Assembly: GCF_000373105.1 (NCBI RefSeq)
Contig: NZ_KB890441.1
Coordinates: forward strand, 49,755 to 84,540
Direction: 5' to 3'
Length of the DNA: 34,786 bases
Origin: Neolewinella persica DSM 23188
Lineage (GTDB): Bacteria; Bacteroidota; Bacteroidia; Chitinophagales; Saprospiraceae
The stretch's first letter is position 1; each line of letters opens with the position of its first letter. A program made the translations under genes and the position numbers. Below, in pieces: positions 8,396 to 15,388 of the stretch. Under the pieces are notes generated by a model. That model was not told the DNA's origin, did no database searches, and worked only from the letters and a program-made list of their open reading frames with translations.

Positions 8396-8980
8396 ATGCC
8401 CCGCATCCTCCTGGCCCTGGCCATCTTCCTAACCTTCTACGGTTACCTCAGCGCCCAAAATCTGGACCTCCCCGCCTTCAACCAGGCCAGTATCGACCAT
8501 CAGAAAACAGCCATGCTGACCCTCGGCGGATGGGCCGTAACCAACATCGCCCTCGGTGCTACACTCCAGGGGAATGCCGAGGGCTCCACGAAGCATTTTC
8601 ACCGGATGAATGCACTTTGGAATACCGTCAACCTCGGTATCGCCGGCCTGGGCTACTTCGCCGCCCTGAAGACCGATCCCTCCGCTCTGGACATGGCCAC
8701 CAGCCTGCAAAAGCATCACGCCTTCCAAAAGGTCCTGCTTTTTAACGCTGGCCTCGATATCGGCTACATCGCCGGTGGCCTCTACCTGACCGAACGGGCC
8801 AAACGGCCGGATGTGAACCAGGACCAGCTAAAAGGCTTCGGCCAGAGCATCATGCTTCAGGGCGCTTTCCTGTTCGTCTTTGATTTGGTGAATTATTTCA
8901 TTGCCAGTGGTCGGGACAGCCAGGTACCGGTGCTGCTGGGCACCACTGCGGACGGAATTGGATTGAGTTTTATCTTCTAA
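8396..8980 (+). CDS. small integral membrane protein, DUF6992-like
   Basis: The 194-residue product starts with a signal-like segment (MPRILLALAIFLTFYGYLSAQ). It then has about four hydrophobic segments: around AMLTLGGWAVTNIALGATL, LWNTVNLGIAGLGYFAAL, LLFNAGLDIGYIAGGLYL and IMLQGAFLFVFDLVNYFIA. The layout recalls DUF6992-type inner-membrane proteins of Bacteroidota, but that name is from memory and unsearched. A conserved-looking KHFHRMN segment sits in the first loop. The ATG at 8396 is chosen because the signal segment begins there. No function can be given. The gene stands alone. Confidence 0.78.
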   Translation: MPRILLALAIFLTFYGYLSAQNLDLPAFNQASIDHQKTAMLTLGGWAVTNIALGATLQGNAEGSTKHFHRMNALWNTVNLGIAGLGYFAALKTDPSALDMATSLQKHHAFQKVLLFNAGLDIGYIAGGLYLTERAKRPDVNQDQLKGFGQSIMLQGAFLFVFDLVNYFIASGRDSQVPVLLGTTADGIGLSFIF

Positions 8981-9098
8981 GCGCAAGTGGGCTTTGCCCC
9001 GAGAAGGAAGCGGAGCTCTCTTGAAAAAATAATATAGGAGTCTCTCGGGGCCATAGCCCTTGAATAGGTTCCTTATGTTGCAAGCTGCCGCCTGCCTC

Positions 9099-9165
9099 TG
9101 GTGGTCGAGGAATGAAGTTCGCAAAAGCAAGCCAGGGTGATATTAATTTCGTTCCTCGACCACTA
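9099..9165. repeat. 18-bp stem, 31-nt loop
   Basis: Arms TGGTGGTCGAGGAATGAA (9099-9116) and TTCGTTCCTCGACCACTA (9148-9165) pair over all 18 positions if two G-U pairs are allowed. It lies between the membrane protein gene and the lipoprotein gene at 9265. There is no U-tract, so it is not an obvious terminator. It might be a small palindromic mobile repeat. Confidence 0.75.
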
Positions 9166-9264
9166 GCCCAAACACAAGGCTAATTAAACGTTAAACCGAC
9201 TTGCCTGGCCTGCGGAGGGTGGCCCTTTTTCGTTTGTTTATCAACCTGAAAAACTATTACACCA

Positions 9265-9870
9265 ATGTTGTACCGTTTACCCGTCCTTTTTCTATTCCTT
9301 TTCCTCTTGTTCACCAGCTGCATAAACCGGGGGAACTACCACTACGGCGGATCCTTTCCCAACGCCCAACTACCAGCTATCGGTAAGAAAATCGGCGTGT
9401 TGGATCCTCGCGGCCCGTTTGGAGACGTCAATGCCCGTAAAACCTTGCACGCAACTTTTAAACGGACGTTTGGGAAGTGTGAGGATACGGTCGTCTACAC
9501 CGAAGACCAACTCAACCAATTGGCTCAGCTACCCGCTATCTACGGCGATTACCTTTCGGATAGTAACCTGGACTGGTTTGTGGAGCAAACCGATCTCGAT
9601 TATCTGATCCTGACCGATGTTGGCCCGGGCAGGCTCACCGATGACCCTCAGCCCTTAAACATTTCCACGGCCGACCGCGAAGCATCCGTAAGGGTTATTG
9701 TTTATGACCTCGCCGACGGCGGGGAACTCAAAAACATCACCGTGACCGGTAGACTCAACCTGGATGTGGATAAGCAATTCTGGGAGCTGGAAGCGTCAGA
9801 GGAGGGCCTTGGAACCTTTGCTCTGAAAAAGGCGATGAAGCGGCTGGGGAAGTTTACTGATTGTCGGTAG
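9265..9870 (+). CDS. putative lipoprotein, unknown function
   Basis: No family is recognised. The 201-residue product has a lipoprotein signal: a hydrophobic stretch of Leu/Phe followed by the lipobox LFTSC, with the lipidated Cys at residue 19. The mature part (IGVLDPRGPFGDVNARK, LDYLILTDVGPG, ASVRVIVYDLADGGELK) has an alternating beta/alpha pattern and a repeated acidic character. It resembles periplasmic lipoproteins that lack enzymatic motifs. It is followed 172 nt later by another lipoprotein gene on the same strand, but with no obvious functional link. Confidence 0.8.
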   Translation: MLYRLPVLFLFLFLLFTSCINRGNYHYGGSFPNAQLPAIGKKIGVLDPRGPFGDVNARKTLHATFKRTFGKCEDTVVYTEDQLNQLAQLPAIYGDYLSDSNLDWFVEQTDLDYLILTDVGPGRLTDDPQPLNISTADREASVRVIVYDLADGGELKNITVTGRLNLDVDKQFWELEASEEGLGTFALKKAMKRLGKFTDCR

Positions 9871-10006
9871 CCTTTATGACAGCTCAGCACAAGTCCCAAC
9901 CGTGGGCAAAAGCGCTGGGGAACAAAGCTTGATGTAGATTTAGTTAATCACAGGTCGGTAACAATTTTCTGCCTTTCCTGCTTGCTGCCCGTTACTTTGC
10001 AGCTGT

Positions 10007-10023
10007 CCCGATAGCTATCTGGG
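10007..10023. repeat. imperfect palindrome CCCGATAGCTATCTGGG
   Basis: An 8-bp dyad centred on AGCT with one mismatch (GGG arm offset by a T). CCCGATAGCTATCGGG-type palindromes are common in Bacteroidota spacers. It is 20 nt upstream of the lipoprotein start at 10043. Confidence 0.55.
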
Positions 10024-10042
10024 CGCCCTGAAAAACACTTTA

Positions 10043-10624
10043 ATGTATCGTCTCATTCTATTGCTATCACTTCTTCTCTGGTCTGGATGTCGCGCTGATT
10101 CAAGCCCTCCAGAGGGTGCTTTTGCGGAGCAAACGTCCGATTTAAGTGATCCTGCTGCTGATCCAGGCTACGGCATCTTTGAAGTTGAAAAAACTAAATG
10201 GGAAGAAAATACGGGCTGTGGCCCTAACCGACAGTACGACCTTTTCATCAGGCCCGATTCCGGCGGTTATCTTGTATTCGATGAAGTGCTGATTGGTGAA
10301 GAACTCCATAATTTCCTCCTGGATTACGTCACCAACCCAGATCGATTGCCCAACTACCCCTGGAAACCAAGTTCGGCTTACTTTAATCTGGTGGATGCCT
10401 CGGCTGATGAAACCGCCTGGAGAAAAGAAGGAGTCTCCATCATCCAAGCCGTTTATTATGAACTATGGAAGGAGGAGGCCCATCAACAATTTGGCCAGCC
10501 TTATACTGATTTGCCACGCAGCATAAAAGAGGTAGTTCTTGAAAAATTTCCAATGCAGGTGTGTTTGGCAGGCCCATGGTTCATTCCTTCGCCGCCGCCA
10601 CCACCTCCGCCAGCCATTGAGTAG
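10043..10624 (+). CDS. lipoprotein with ExbD-like periplasmic region
   Basis: The 193-residue product begins with a lipoprotein signal peptide whose lipobox is WSGC (Cys16). The segment from about residue 60 to 178 follows the pattern of the periplasmic domain of Bacteroidota ExbD proteins: a short strand ([20 protein letters not shown]), a helix ([21 protein letters not shown]), a second strand, then [19 protein letters not shown] and a final [11 protein letters not shown]. ExbD normally has an N-terminal transmembrane anchor with the proton-path Asp; this protein has a lipid anchor instead, and no such Asp in a membrane segment. The C-terminus is proline-rich ([12 protein letters not shown]). 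The ExbD link is an inference from pattern memory and needs profile searching. Confidence 0.75.
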   Translation: MYRLILLLSLLLWSGCRADSSPPEGAFAEQTSDLSDPAADPGYGIFEVEKTKWEENTGCGPNRQYDLFIRPDSGGYLVFDEVLIGEELHNFLLDYVTNPDRLPNYPWKPSSAYFNLVDASADETAWRKEGVSIIQAVYYELWKEEAHQQFGQPYTDLPRSIKEVVLEKFPMQVCLAGPWFIPSPPPPPPPAIE

Positions 10625-10814
10625 TTCGGAAACGAAAGAGCTGCAACCATTCCCTCCCTAAACCGTTTTATTACTCTCCAATTATCAGTAAGCTATCCGC
10701 CTTCGCGCGGCCATTAAAGGTTATTCCAGGAGAAACATTTCCTGCCCGGAGGATTAGACTTTCCCTTGAACGTCAAAAGTCTTCCGAAAAGCTCTTTAAT
10801 GACCGTGCGCTCTT

Positions 10815-10822
10815 TACCTTTG
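10815..10822 (+). promoter_or_regulatory. possible -7 box of the lepA promoter
   Basis: TACCTTTG matches the Bacteroidota TAnnTTTG box. It is only 8 nt from the lepA ATG, implying a nearly leaderless mRNA if used. No clear -33 TTG was found. Confidence 0.4.
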
Positions 10823-10830
10823 CGCCCCGT

Positions 10831-12618
10831 ATGAAGCATATCCGCAACTTCTGTGTCATCGCACACATCGACCATGGCAAGAGTACCCTCTCTGACCGTC
10901 TCCTCGACTTTACCCAATCAGTGGGTGAACGCGAAAAGATGGACCAGCAGCTTGACGACATGGATCTCGAGCGTGAGCGTGGTATTACCATCAAGAGTCA
11001 CGCCATTCAGATGCACTACACCCACACTGATGGGACGGAGTACGTCTTCAACATGATCGATACCCCCGGGCACGTCGACTTCAGCTACGAAGTCTCCCGC
11101 TCCATCGCCGCCTGCGAAGGCGCGCTGCTGCTGGTAGACGCCACCCAGGGTATTCAGGCCCAGACCATCTCTAACCTGTTCCTTGCCCTGGAGCACGATC
11201 TGGAGATCATCCCCGTCCTTAATAAGGTGGATATGCAGACGGCCCGGATCGACGAAATGGCCGACCAGATGATCGAACTCACTGGCTGTGCCCGTGAAGA
11301 CATCATCGAAGCTTCTGGTAAAACCGGTATCGGTGTGCAAGAAATCATGACCGCAGTAGTGGAACGCGTGCCAGCGCCAAGCGGCGACCCGGATGCACCA
11401 CTGCAGGCCCTGATCTTCGACTCCGTATTCAACCCCTTCCGTGGTGTTATCGCCTATGTGCGGGTCATGAACGGTACGCTGAAAAAGTTGCAGGAGGTTA
11501 AGTTCATTGCCACCGGCGCGAAGTACACCGCCAATGAGGTGGGCGCTATGGAAATCACGCCCAAACCGCAGGGGCAGATCGGCTGCGGTAGCGTAGGCTA
11601 CATCATCACCGGCGTAAAGAACAGTTCAGAAATTAAGGTGGGAGACACCGTCACCCTGGCCGAAAACCCCGCGAAGATGCTCTCCGGCTTCGAGGAAGTT
11701 AAGCCGATGGTATTCGCCGGTATCTTCCCGCTGGACAATGACGACTTCGAGATGCTGCGCGACAGCCTCGAAAAACTGCAACTCAACGACGCCAGCCTGG
11801 TCTTCGAAGCCGAAACTTCGGCCGCCCTCGGCTACGGTTTCCGCTGTGGCTTCCTCGGTATGCTCCACCTGGAGATTGTGCAGGAACGCCTCTTCCGTGA
11901 ATTTAACATGGACGTCATCACGACGGTACCAAACGTTACTTACCGGGTCACGGACACCAAAGGCGTGGTCACCGAAATCCGTAACCCGGCCGAACTGCCG
12001 GAGCAAAACAACCGGCAGATGGTGGAAGAACCCATCATTTATGCCCAGATCATCACCACCACCGAATACATCGGTGCGATCATGAACCTCTGTATCAATA
12101 AGCGGGGAACGCTTACGAAACAGACCTACCTCAGCCCCCAACGTGTCGAGCTGCACTTCGTACTGCCGTTGGCCGAAATCGTTTTCGATTTCTACGATCG
12201 CCTCAAGTCCATCAGCCGTGGCTACGCCAGCTTCGATTACCAGCCGAAGGATTACCAGGAGACCGACCTGGTCCGGATGGACATCAAATTAAACGGTGAA
12301 AATGTAGATGCCCTCTCGGCGCTTGTTCACCGCTCCAAGGCTCGCTACGTCGGCGCCGGAATGTGTAAAAAACTTCGCGAATTGCTACCCCGTCAGCAGT
12401 TCATGATTGCCATTCAGGCCGCCATTGGCGGGAAGATCATTGCTCGTGAAACCCTTTCTGCCATGCGGAAGGACGTAACCGCCAAGTGTTATGGTGGTGA
12501 CATCAGCCGTAAGCGGAAGCTGCTGGAAAAGCAGAAGGCCGGTAAGCGGAAGATGCGTCAGTTCGGTAGTGTGGAAGTGCCGCAGAAGGCGTTTTTGGAG
12601 TGTTTGAAACTGGACTAA
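10831..12618 (+). CDS. lepA: translation elongation factor 4 (LepA), GTPase
   Basis: This ribosome-associated GTPase back-translocates stalled ribosomes or aids initiation. At 595 residues it has the standard length. The G1 motif AHIDHGKST is at residues 11-19. G2 (RERGITIKS), G3 (DTPGHVDF) and G4 (NKVD) follow. The domain II and LepA-specific regions are complete, through to the C-terminal [21 protein letters not shown] segment typical of LepA. The start at 10831 gives the canonical [18 protein letters not shown]-terminus. It is preceded by a TACCTTTG box. Downstream the spacer carries ATTAAGG-type short repeats and no clear terminator. Confidence 0.98.
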   Translation: MKHIRNFCVIAHIDHGKSTLSDRLLDFTQSVGEREKMDQQLDDMDLERERGITIKSHAIQMHYTHTDGTEYVFNMIDTPGHVDFSYEVSRSIAACEGALLLVDATQGIQAQTISNLFLALEHDLEIIPVLNKVDMQTARIDEMADQMIELTGCAREDIIEASGKTGIGVQEIMTAVVERVPAPSGDPDAPLQALIFDSVFNPFRGVIAYVRVMNGTLKKLQEVKFIATGAKYTANEVGAMEITPKPQGQIGCGSVGYIITGVKNSSEIKVGDTVTLAENPAKMLSGFEEVKPMVFAGIFPLDNDDFEMLRDSLEKLQLNDASLVFEAETSAALGYGFRCGFLGMLHLEIVQERLFREFNMDVITTVPNVTYRVTDTKGVVTEIRNPAELPEQNNRQMVEEPIIYAQIITTTEYIGAIMNLCINKRGTLTKQTYLSPQRVELHFVLPLAEIVFDFYDRLKSISRGYASFDYQPKDYQETDLVRMDIKLNGENVDALSALVHRSKARYVGAGMCKKLRELLPRQQFMIAIQAAIGGKIIARETLSAMRKDVTAKCYGGDISRKRKLLEKQKAGKRKMRQFGSVEVPQKAFLECLKLD

Positions 12619-12740
12619 TGACGGTTGAGGCTTGGTAACCACTAAGGCATTAAGGTGACTAAGCGCTACACTAAGGGAAAGTGTGGGAGCGGAACCATTA
12701 AGGCTGCTTCGCAGCTTAGGACATTAAGGAGATAAAGGCA
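12619..12740. repeat. ACTAAGG/ATTAAGG short repeats after lepA
   Basis: The words CTAAGG, ATTAAGG and GACTAAG are repeated about seven times between the lepA stop and 12740, together with a GCTGC-TTC-GCAGC hairpin (about 12703-12717). The class resembles the gene-specific short repeats near start codons elsewhere in the window, but here it follows a gene. Confidence 0.55.
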
Positions 12741-12829
12741 GCGAGGAAAGTAAAGTTTGCTACCCGCAACTTTTTGCACGAGACCGCGCATTAATACCCA
12801 TACTACGTGATAGCCAGGAACGGCGTTTC

Positions 12830-12876
12830 TTCGAATCCAAATCGACGTGTCGCAGGTTCGATTCCTGCCCGGGTGA
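12830..12876 (+). pseudogene. tRNA 3'-half remnant (CCA anticodon loop, Trp-like)
   Basis: The segment reads as the 3' part of a tRNA. It has an anticodon stem TTCGA/TCGAC (four of five pairs), loop ATCCAAA with anticodon CCA at 12837-12839, variable loop GTGTC, T stem GCAGG/CCTGC around TTCGATT, the acceptor 3' strand CCGGGTG, and discriminator A. There is no D arm or 5' acceptor strand upstream. The anticodon suggests tRNA-Trp, but the assignment is tentative because the 5' half is absent. Confidence 0.6.
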
Positions 12877-12890
12877 TAAGGCAACTTTAA

Positions 12891-12921
12891 GCCCCGGTAG
12901 CTCAGTTGGTAGAGCAGTTTG
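12891..12921 (+). pseudogene. tRNA 5'-half remnant (acceptor and D arm)
   Basis: GCCCCGG, TA, then D stem GCTC, D loop AGTTGGTA and GAGC form a textbook tRNA 5' end at 12891-12915. After a few bases of anticodon stem it changes to unrelated sequence, and no matching 3' half (CCGGGGC after a T arm) follows. It lies 14 nt behind the 3'-half remnant. The two together look like the middle slice of a tandem tRNA pair. Pairing between the two fragments themselves is poor at the acceptor (G1:G72 and C2:U71 mismatches). Confidence 0.65.
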
Positions 12922-12997
12922 TATCGCCGCCCGTTTTTCTTCACGTGGTTTTCGCCCCCTTCAGGATCTCTGGTCTTGGCGGGGGTGATTTTTTTTT

Positions 12998-13019
12998 GGC
13001 GGGGCCGCAGGAGCAAAGG
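12998..13019 (-). repeat. dispersed word (copy 3)
   Basis: The minus strand reads CTTTGCTCCTGCGGCCCCGC in this stretch, one mismatch from the consensus word. It lies in the spacer between the tRNA remnant and the CDGSH gene. Confidence 0.65.
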
Positions 13020-13353
13020 AAGAGTTTAAGGTGCAAGGGACGAAAGGTGCGCAGGCCCGGAGGGCCGTTTCTTATAGCGGTGGGGTTCACCCCATCGTTT
13101 TCGTTGTCCTATCGCACCATCAACCGCCCACTACCGATCAACCGTAAGCCCCGCCGGATAGCATAGCAGTAAATCGCATCTTCTTTGACGACCAGCCCAC
13201 TAAGTTACCGGAGCCAAATCTTAGATGCAACTGGTTTTACCTAACCACAACTGGAAGGTTATTTTTATTTAGATCCTCTTCAAATTGAATGTCTATACAT
13301 TATCTGTAGCAGCTGGAACCTACCTTGTTGGCTCACTCACGAATTACCTATCC

Positions 13354-13593
13354 ATGGATTTACCCAAAGTAGCTGCTCCCAACCCCATTCCCGTCGAACT
13401 CGTAGCGGGTAGCACCTACGCCTGGTGTACCTGTGGGTTGTCAGATAAGCAACCGTTTTGCAACGGTGCCCATAAAGGGACCGGTTTTGCACCGAAGGTA
13501 TTTGTAGCCGAGGAGACGAAGACGGCTTATATGTGCCAGTGTAAGCAGACCGCAAATCCTGGATTTTGCGACGGAGCGCATAAGAACCTTTAA
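13354..13593 (+). CDS. CDGSH iron-sulfur domain protein
   Basis: This is a small cytoplasmic protein with two CDGSH-type motifs, each expected to bind a [2Fe-2S] cluster through three Cys and one His. Motif 1 is CTCGLSDKQPFCNGAH and motif 2 is CQCKQTANPGFCDGAH. The 79-residue form starting at the ATG at 13354 (MDLPKVAAPNPIPVEL) has the family's usual beginning. An alternative in-frame start at 13285 would add 23 residues that look unrelated to the family. Tandem CDGSH proteins of this size are associated with redox or iron handling. No operon partner is evident. Confidence 0.9.
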   Translation: MDLPKVAAPNPIPVELVAGSTYAWCTCGLSDKQPFCNGAHKGTGFAPKVFVAEETKTAYMCQCKQTANPGFCDGAHKNL

Positions 13594-13845
13594 TTAGCTT
13601 TCGCGTAGTTCAACCTTTGAGCTATCCGGCTAATTAATTTTTAGAAAGAGAAACAGCTTTTTGGTCGGAGCGGCAAGGGACTGCTACGCAGCTATTTTTC
13701 TCACAGAGGTTCGCACGGAGGGAGGCGCAGAGGGAGCACAGAGCTACGTGTACCATCAGTTGCTGTGTCCTTCGGGGCTGGCAATGGCGGTTACGTCTGC
13801 CATCGGCGGTTCAGCCAGTGTGATTTCCTTGCTTATAAGTTCCTT

Positions 13846-13868
13846 TCTCTGCACCTGCGTCCGCGCCC
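13846..13868 (+). repeat. dispersed word (copy 4)
   Basis: TCTCTGCACCTGCGTCCGCG begins a 23-nt copy of the word with the middle GGCC replaced by GTCC. Confidence 0.65.
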
Positions 13869-14015
13869 ATCTCCCAAAGCAGTCAAGCATTGTACTGGCA
13901 CAGCTAAATCCGCCCATCAATAACTACCACTATACCAACAACTAGCCCTAGCTTTACGGCAGGTCAGTACCTGAGTTTGCGCTTGCCCGACGAGCGCAGC
14001 TAGCATCCGTGCCGG

Positions 14016-14053
14016 TACTACTAGACTATCGACTACTAGACTACCAGACTAAT
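14016..14053 (+). repeat. ACTACTAGACTA repeats directly upstream of the thiolase-like gene
   Basis: ACTACTAGACTATCG is followed by ACTACTAGACTACC and a further AGACTAAT, running up to the ATG at 14054. The word ACTATCGACTAC also occurs upstream of purD on the minus strand. There is no Shine-Dalgarno sequence. Confidence 0.8.
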
Positions 14054-15265
14054 ATGCCTCAAGCTTACATTTACCAAGCCCTACGTTCTCCCCGCGGCCG
14101 TGCCGACGGCAGCACCGCTGATATGTATGAGGTGAAGCCCATTGACTTGCTCAGTCAGTGCCTGAAGGCCTTTCAACGCCGGACCGGAAGGGAGGATCTT
14201 CCCGCCAGCATCGATGACCTTATAATAGGATGTAATACCCCGGCCGGAGACCAGGGCTATAATATTGCCCGGGCGGCCTTGTTGAATGCAGGGTGGGGGC
14301 AGGCGCGTGGTGGTCTGCAGATCAACCGCTTCAACACTTCCGGCCTGGAGGCGATCAACCTTGCGGCTGCCCGTATTCACGCTGGCTATGGCGAAGTAAT
14401 GATCGCCGGCGGTCTGGAGTGCATGAGCCGGGTGCCGACTTACCTCAATGGCGGACCAATGATGAATGACCCCGCTACAGTTATCAACAGTCATTACATT
14501 CCGCAGGGGGTAGCGGCCGATCTCGTGGCCAGTTCACACGGTCTTAGCCGGGCCGAGCTGGATGAATATGCGGTAGGTAGCCACGCCAAGGCCGTTGCCG
14601 CAGCCAAAGCCGGACATTTTCGGGGAAGCCTGGAAACCATCACGGATTCGAATGGGCTCGTTATTCTGGCCGAAGATAGCATCCCCCGCCCCAACCTTAC
14701 GACGGAAGACCTGGCTGATCTGCCTCCCCGCTTTGCCGAAATGGGCTTATCGGGTTTCGACGAAATGGCCCTGCATCGTTTCCCTTTGGTCGACCACGTT
14801 GATCACCTCCATTCCTTTGGCAATACGAGTAAAGCCGCCGATGGGTGTGCACTTGCGTTGCTTGGAAGCGACCAGGCGGGGAAATCCCTGGGATTGAAAC
14901 CCAGAGCGCGTATTCGTGCCGTAGCGATGAGTGCCGTTGACGCCACCTTATTAACCGGAGGTGTTAATGCTGCGGACCTTGCGTTGCAACAAGCCGGCCT
15001 TGAGCGTAAAGACATTGACCTGTGGGAATTCAACGAATCCTTTGCTGCCCCGGCTATCCGTTTCCAACGTGGAGTCGGAATAGCAGACGACCGCTTCAAC
15101 GTACTGGGCGGGGCGATTGCCCTGGGTGAACCCCTGGGGGCCGTCGGTGGAATGATGCTTTGCCACCTCCTTGACGAACTGGAACGACAGGACTTTACCC
15201 TGGGCAGCCTCACGATTGATGCGGGTGCTGGTTTGGCGGTATCAACGATTTTTGAGCGAGTATAG
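14054..15265 (+). CDS. thiolase-family protein lacking the catalytic residues
   Basis: The fold is that of an acetyl-CoA acyltransferase (FadA/FadI type) and the 403 residues give the full length. Alignment by eye to Bacteroidota FadA places all landmark motifs but shows three substitutions. The nucleophile motif CxSGLE is NTSGLE (Asn94 for Cys). The GGAIALGHPxG block is GGAIALGEPLG (Glu359 for His). The final CxGxGxG block is IDAGAGLA (Asp389 for Cys). NESFA at 327-331 is kept. Ordinary thiolysis is therefore unlikely. Start 14054 is preferred to 14009 because MPQAYIYQALRSPRGR is the family N-terminus. It precedes a hydratase/dehydrogenase by 123 nt, the usual fadI-fadJ order. It could be a structural subunit, a regulator, or an enzyme of altered chemistry. 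Confidence 0.9.
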   Translation: MPQAYIYQALRSPRGRADGSTADMYEVKPIDLLSQCLKAFQRRTGREDLPASIDDLIIGCNTPAGDQGYNIARAALLNAGWGQARGGLQINRFNTSGLEAINLAAARIHAGYGEVMIAGGLECMSRVPTYLNGGPMMNDPATVINSHYIPQGVAADLVASSHGLSRAELDEYAVGSHAKAVAAAKAGHFRGSLETITDSNGLVILAEDSIPRPNLTTEDLADLPPRFAEMGLSGFDEMALHRFPLVDHVDHLHSFGNTSKAADGCALALLGSDQAGKSLGLKPRARIRAVAMSAVDATLLTGGVNAADLALQQAGLERKDIDLWEFNESFAAPAIRFQRGVGIADDRFNVLGGAIALGEPLGAVGGMMLCHLLDELERQDFTLGSLTIDAGAGLAVSTIFERV

Positions 15266-15282
15266 GGGAGATTTACCTCCCC
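15265..15282. repeat. hairpin GGGGAG / CTCCCC at the thiolase-like stop codon
   Basis: GGGGAG (15265-15270) and CTCCCC (15277-15282) pair across a 6-nt loop, starting on the last base of the stop codon. No U-tract follows, so it is more likely a processing or protection hairpin than a terminator. Confidence 0.6.
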
Positions 15283-15321
15283 ACTCAACTACCTTTACAT
15301 TCTTGCCATCTACAAAGTCCG

Positions 15322-15388
15322 CAACTTGCAACCCCTGCAACGGAGCACAGTGACTTTGCAACCTGCAACCTGCAACCTGCAACCTGTT
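15322..15388 (+). repeat. TGCAACC short tandem repeats upstream of the fadJ-like start
   Basis: GCAACCCCTGCAAC is followed by TGCAACC repeated four times (from 15357), ending 4 nt before the ATG at 15389. These are the same words as in the array at 1-207 and the spacer 18818-18884. Confidence 0.85.

Larger units (their letters stand above)
12741..13353. other. gene-free region with tRNA remnant and dispersed word
   Basis: Nothing protein-coding is recognisable here. It holds the tRNA slice (12830-12921), a copy of the dispersed word (12998-13019) and a small GGGGTTCACCCC hairpin near 13082. No tRNA cluster, integrase or transposase is present to explain the slice. Confidence 0.6.
13594..14053. 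other. 460-nt gene-free spacer
   Basis: No gene is supported. A purine-rich stretch around 13696-13745 repeats CACAGAG, GCACGGAGG and GCAGAGG words. A dispersed-word copy is at 13846-13868, and ACTACTAGACTA repeats lead into the next gene (14016-14053). An open frame spanning 13661-13945 has low-complexity, tRNA-like-repeat composition and is not credible. Confidence 0.6.

Noticed and set aside
12830..12921. A circularly permuted, functional tRNA gene
   Set aside because: The acceptor strands mismatch at the two outer positions and the anticodon stem halves do not pair well; a slice of two tandem tRNAs explains it better.
13661..13945. A protein-coding gene in the spacer before the thiolase-like gene
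   Set aside because: The frame runs through purine-rich repeats and a dispersed-word copy and has no family resemblance or credible start.
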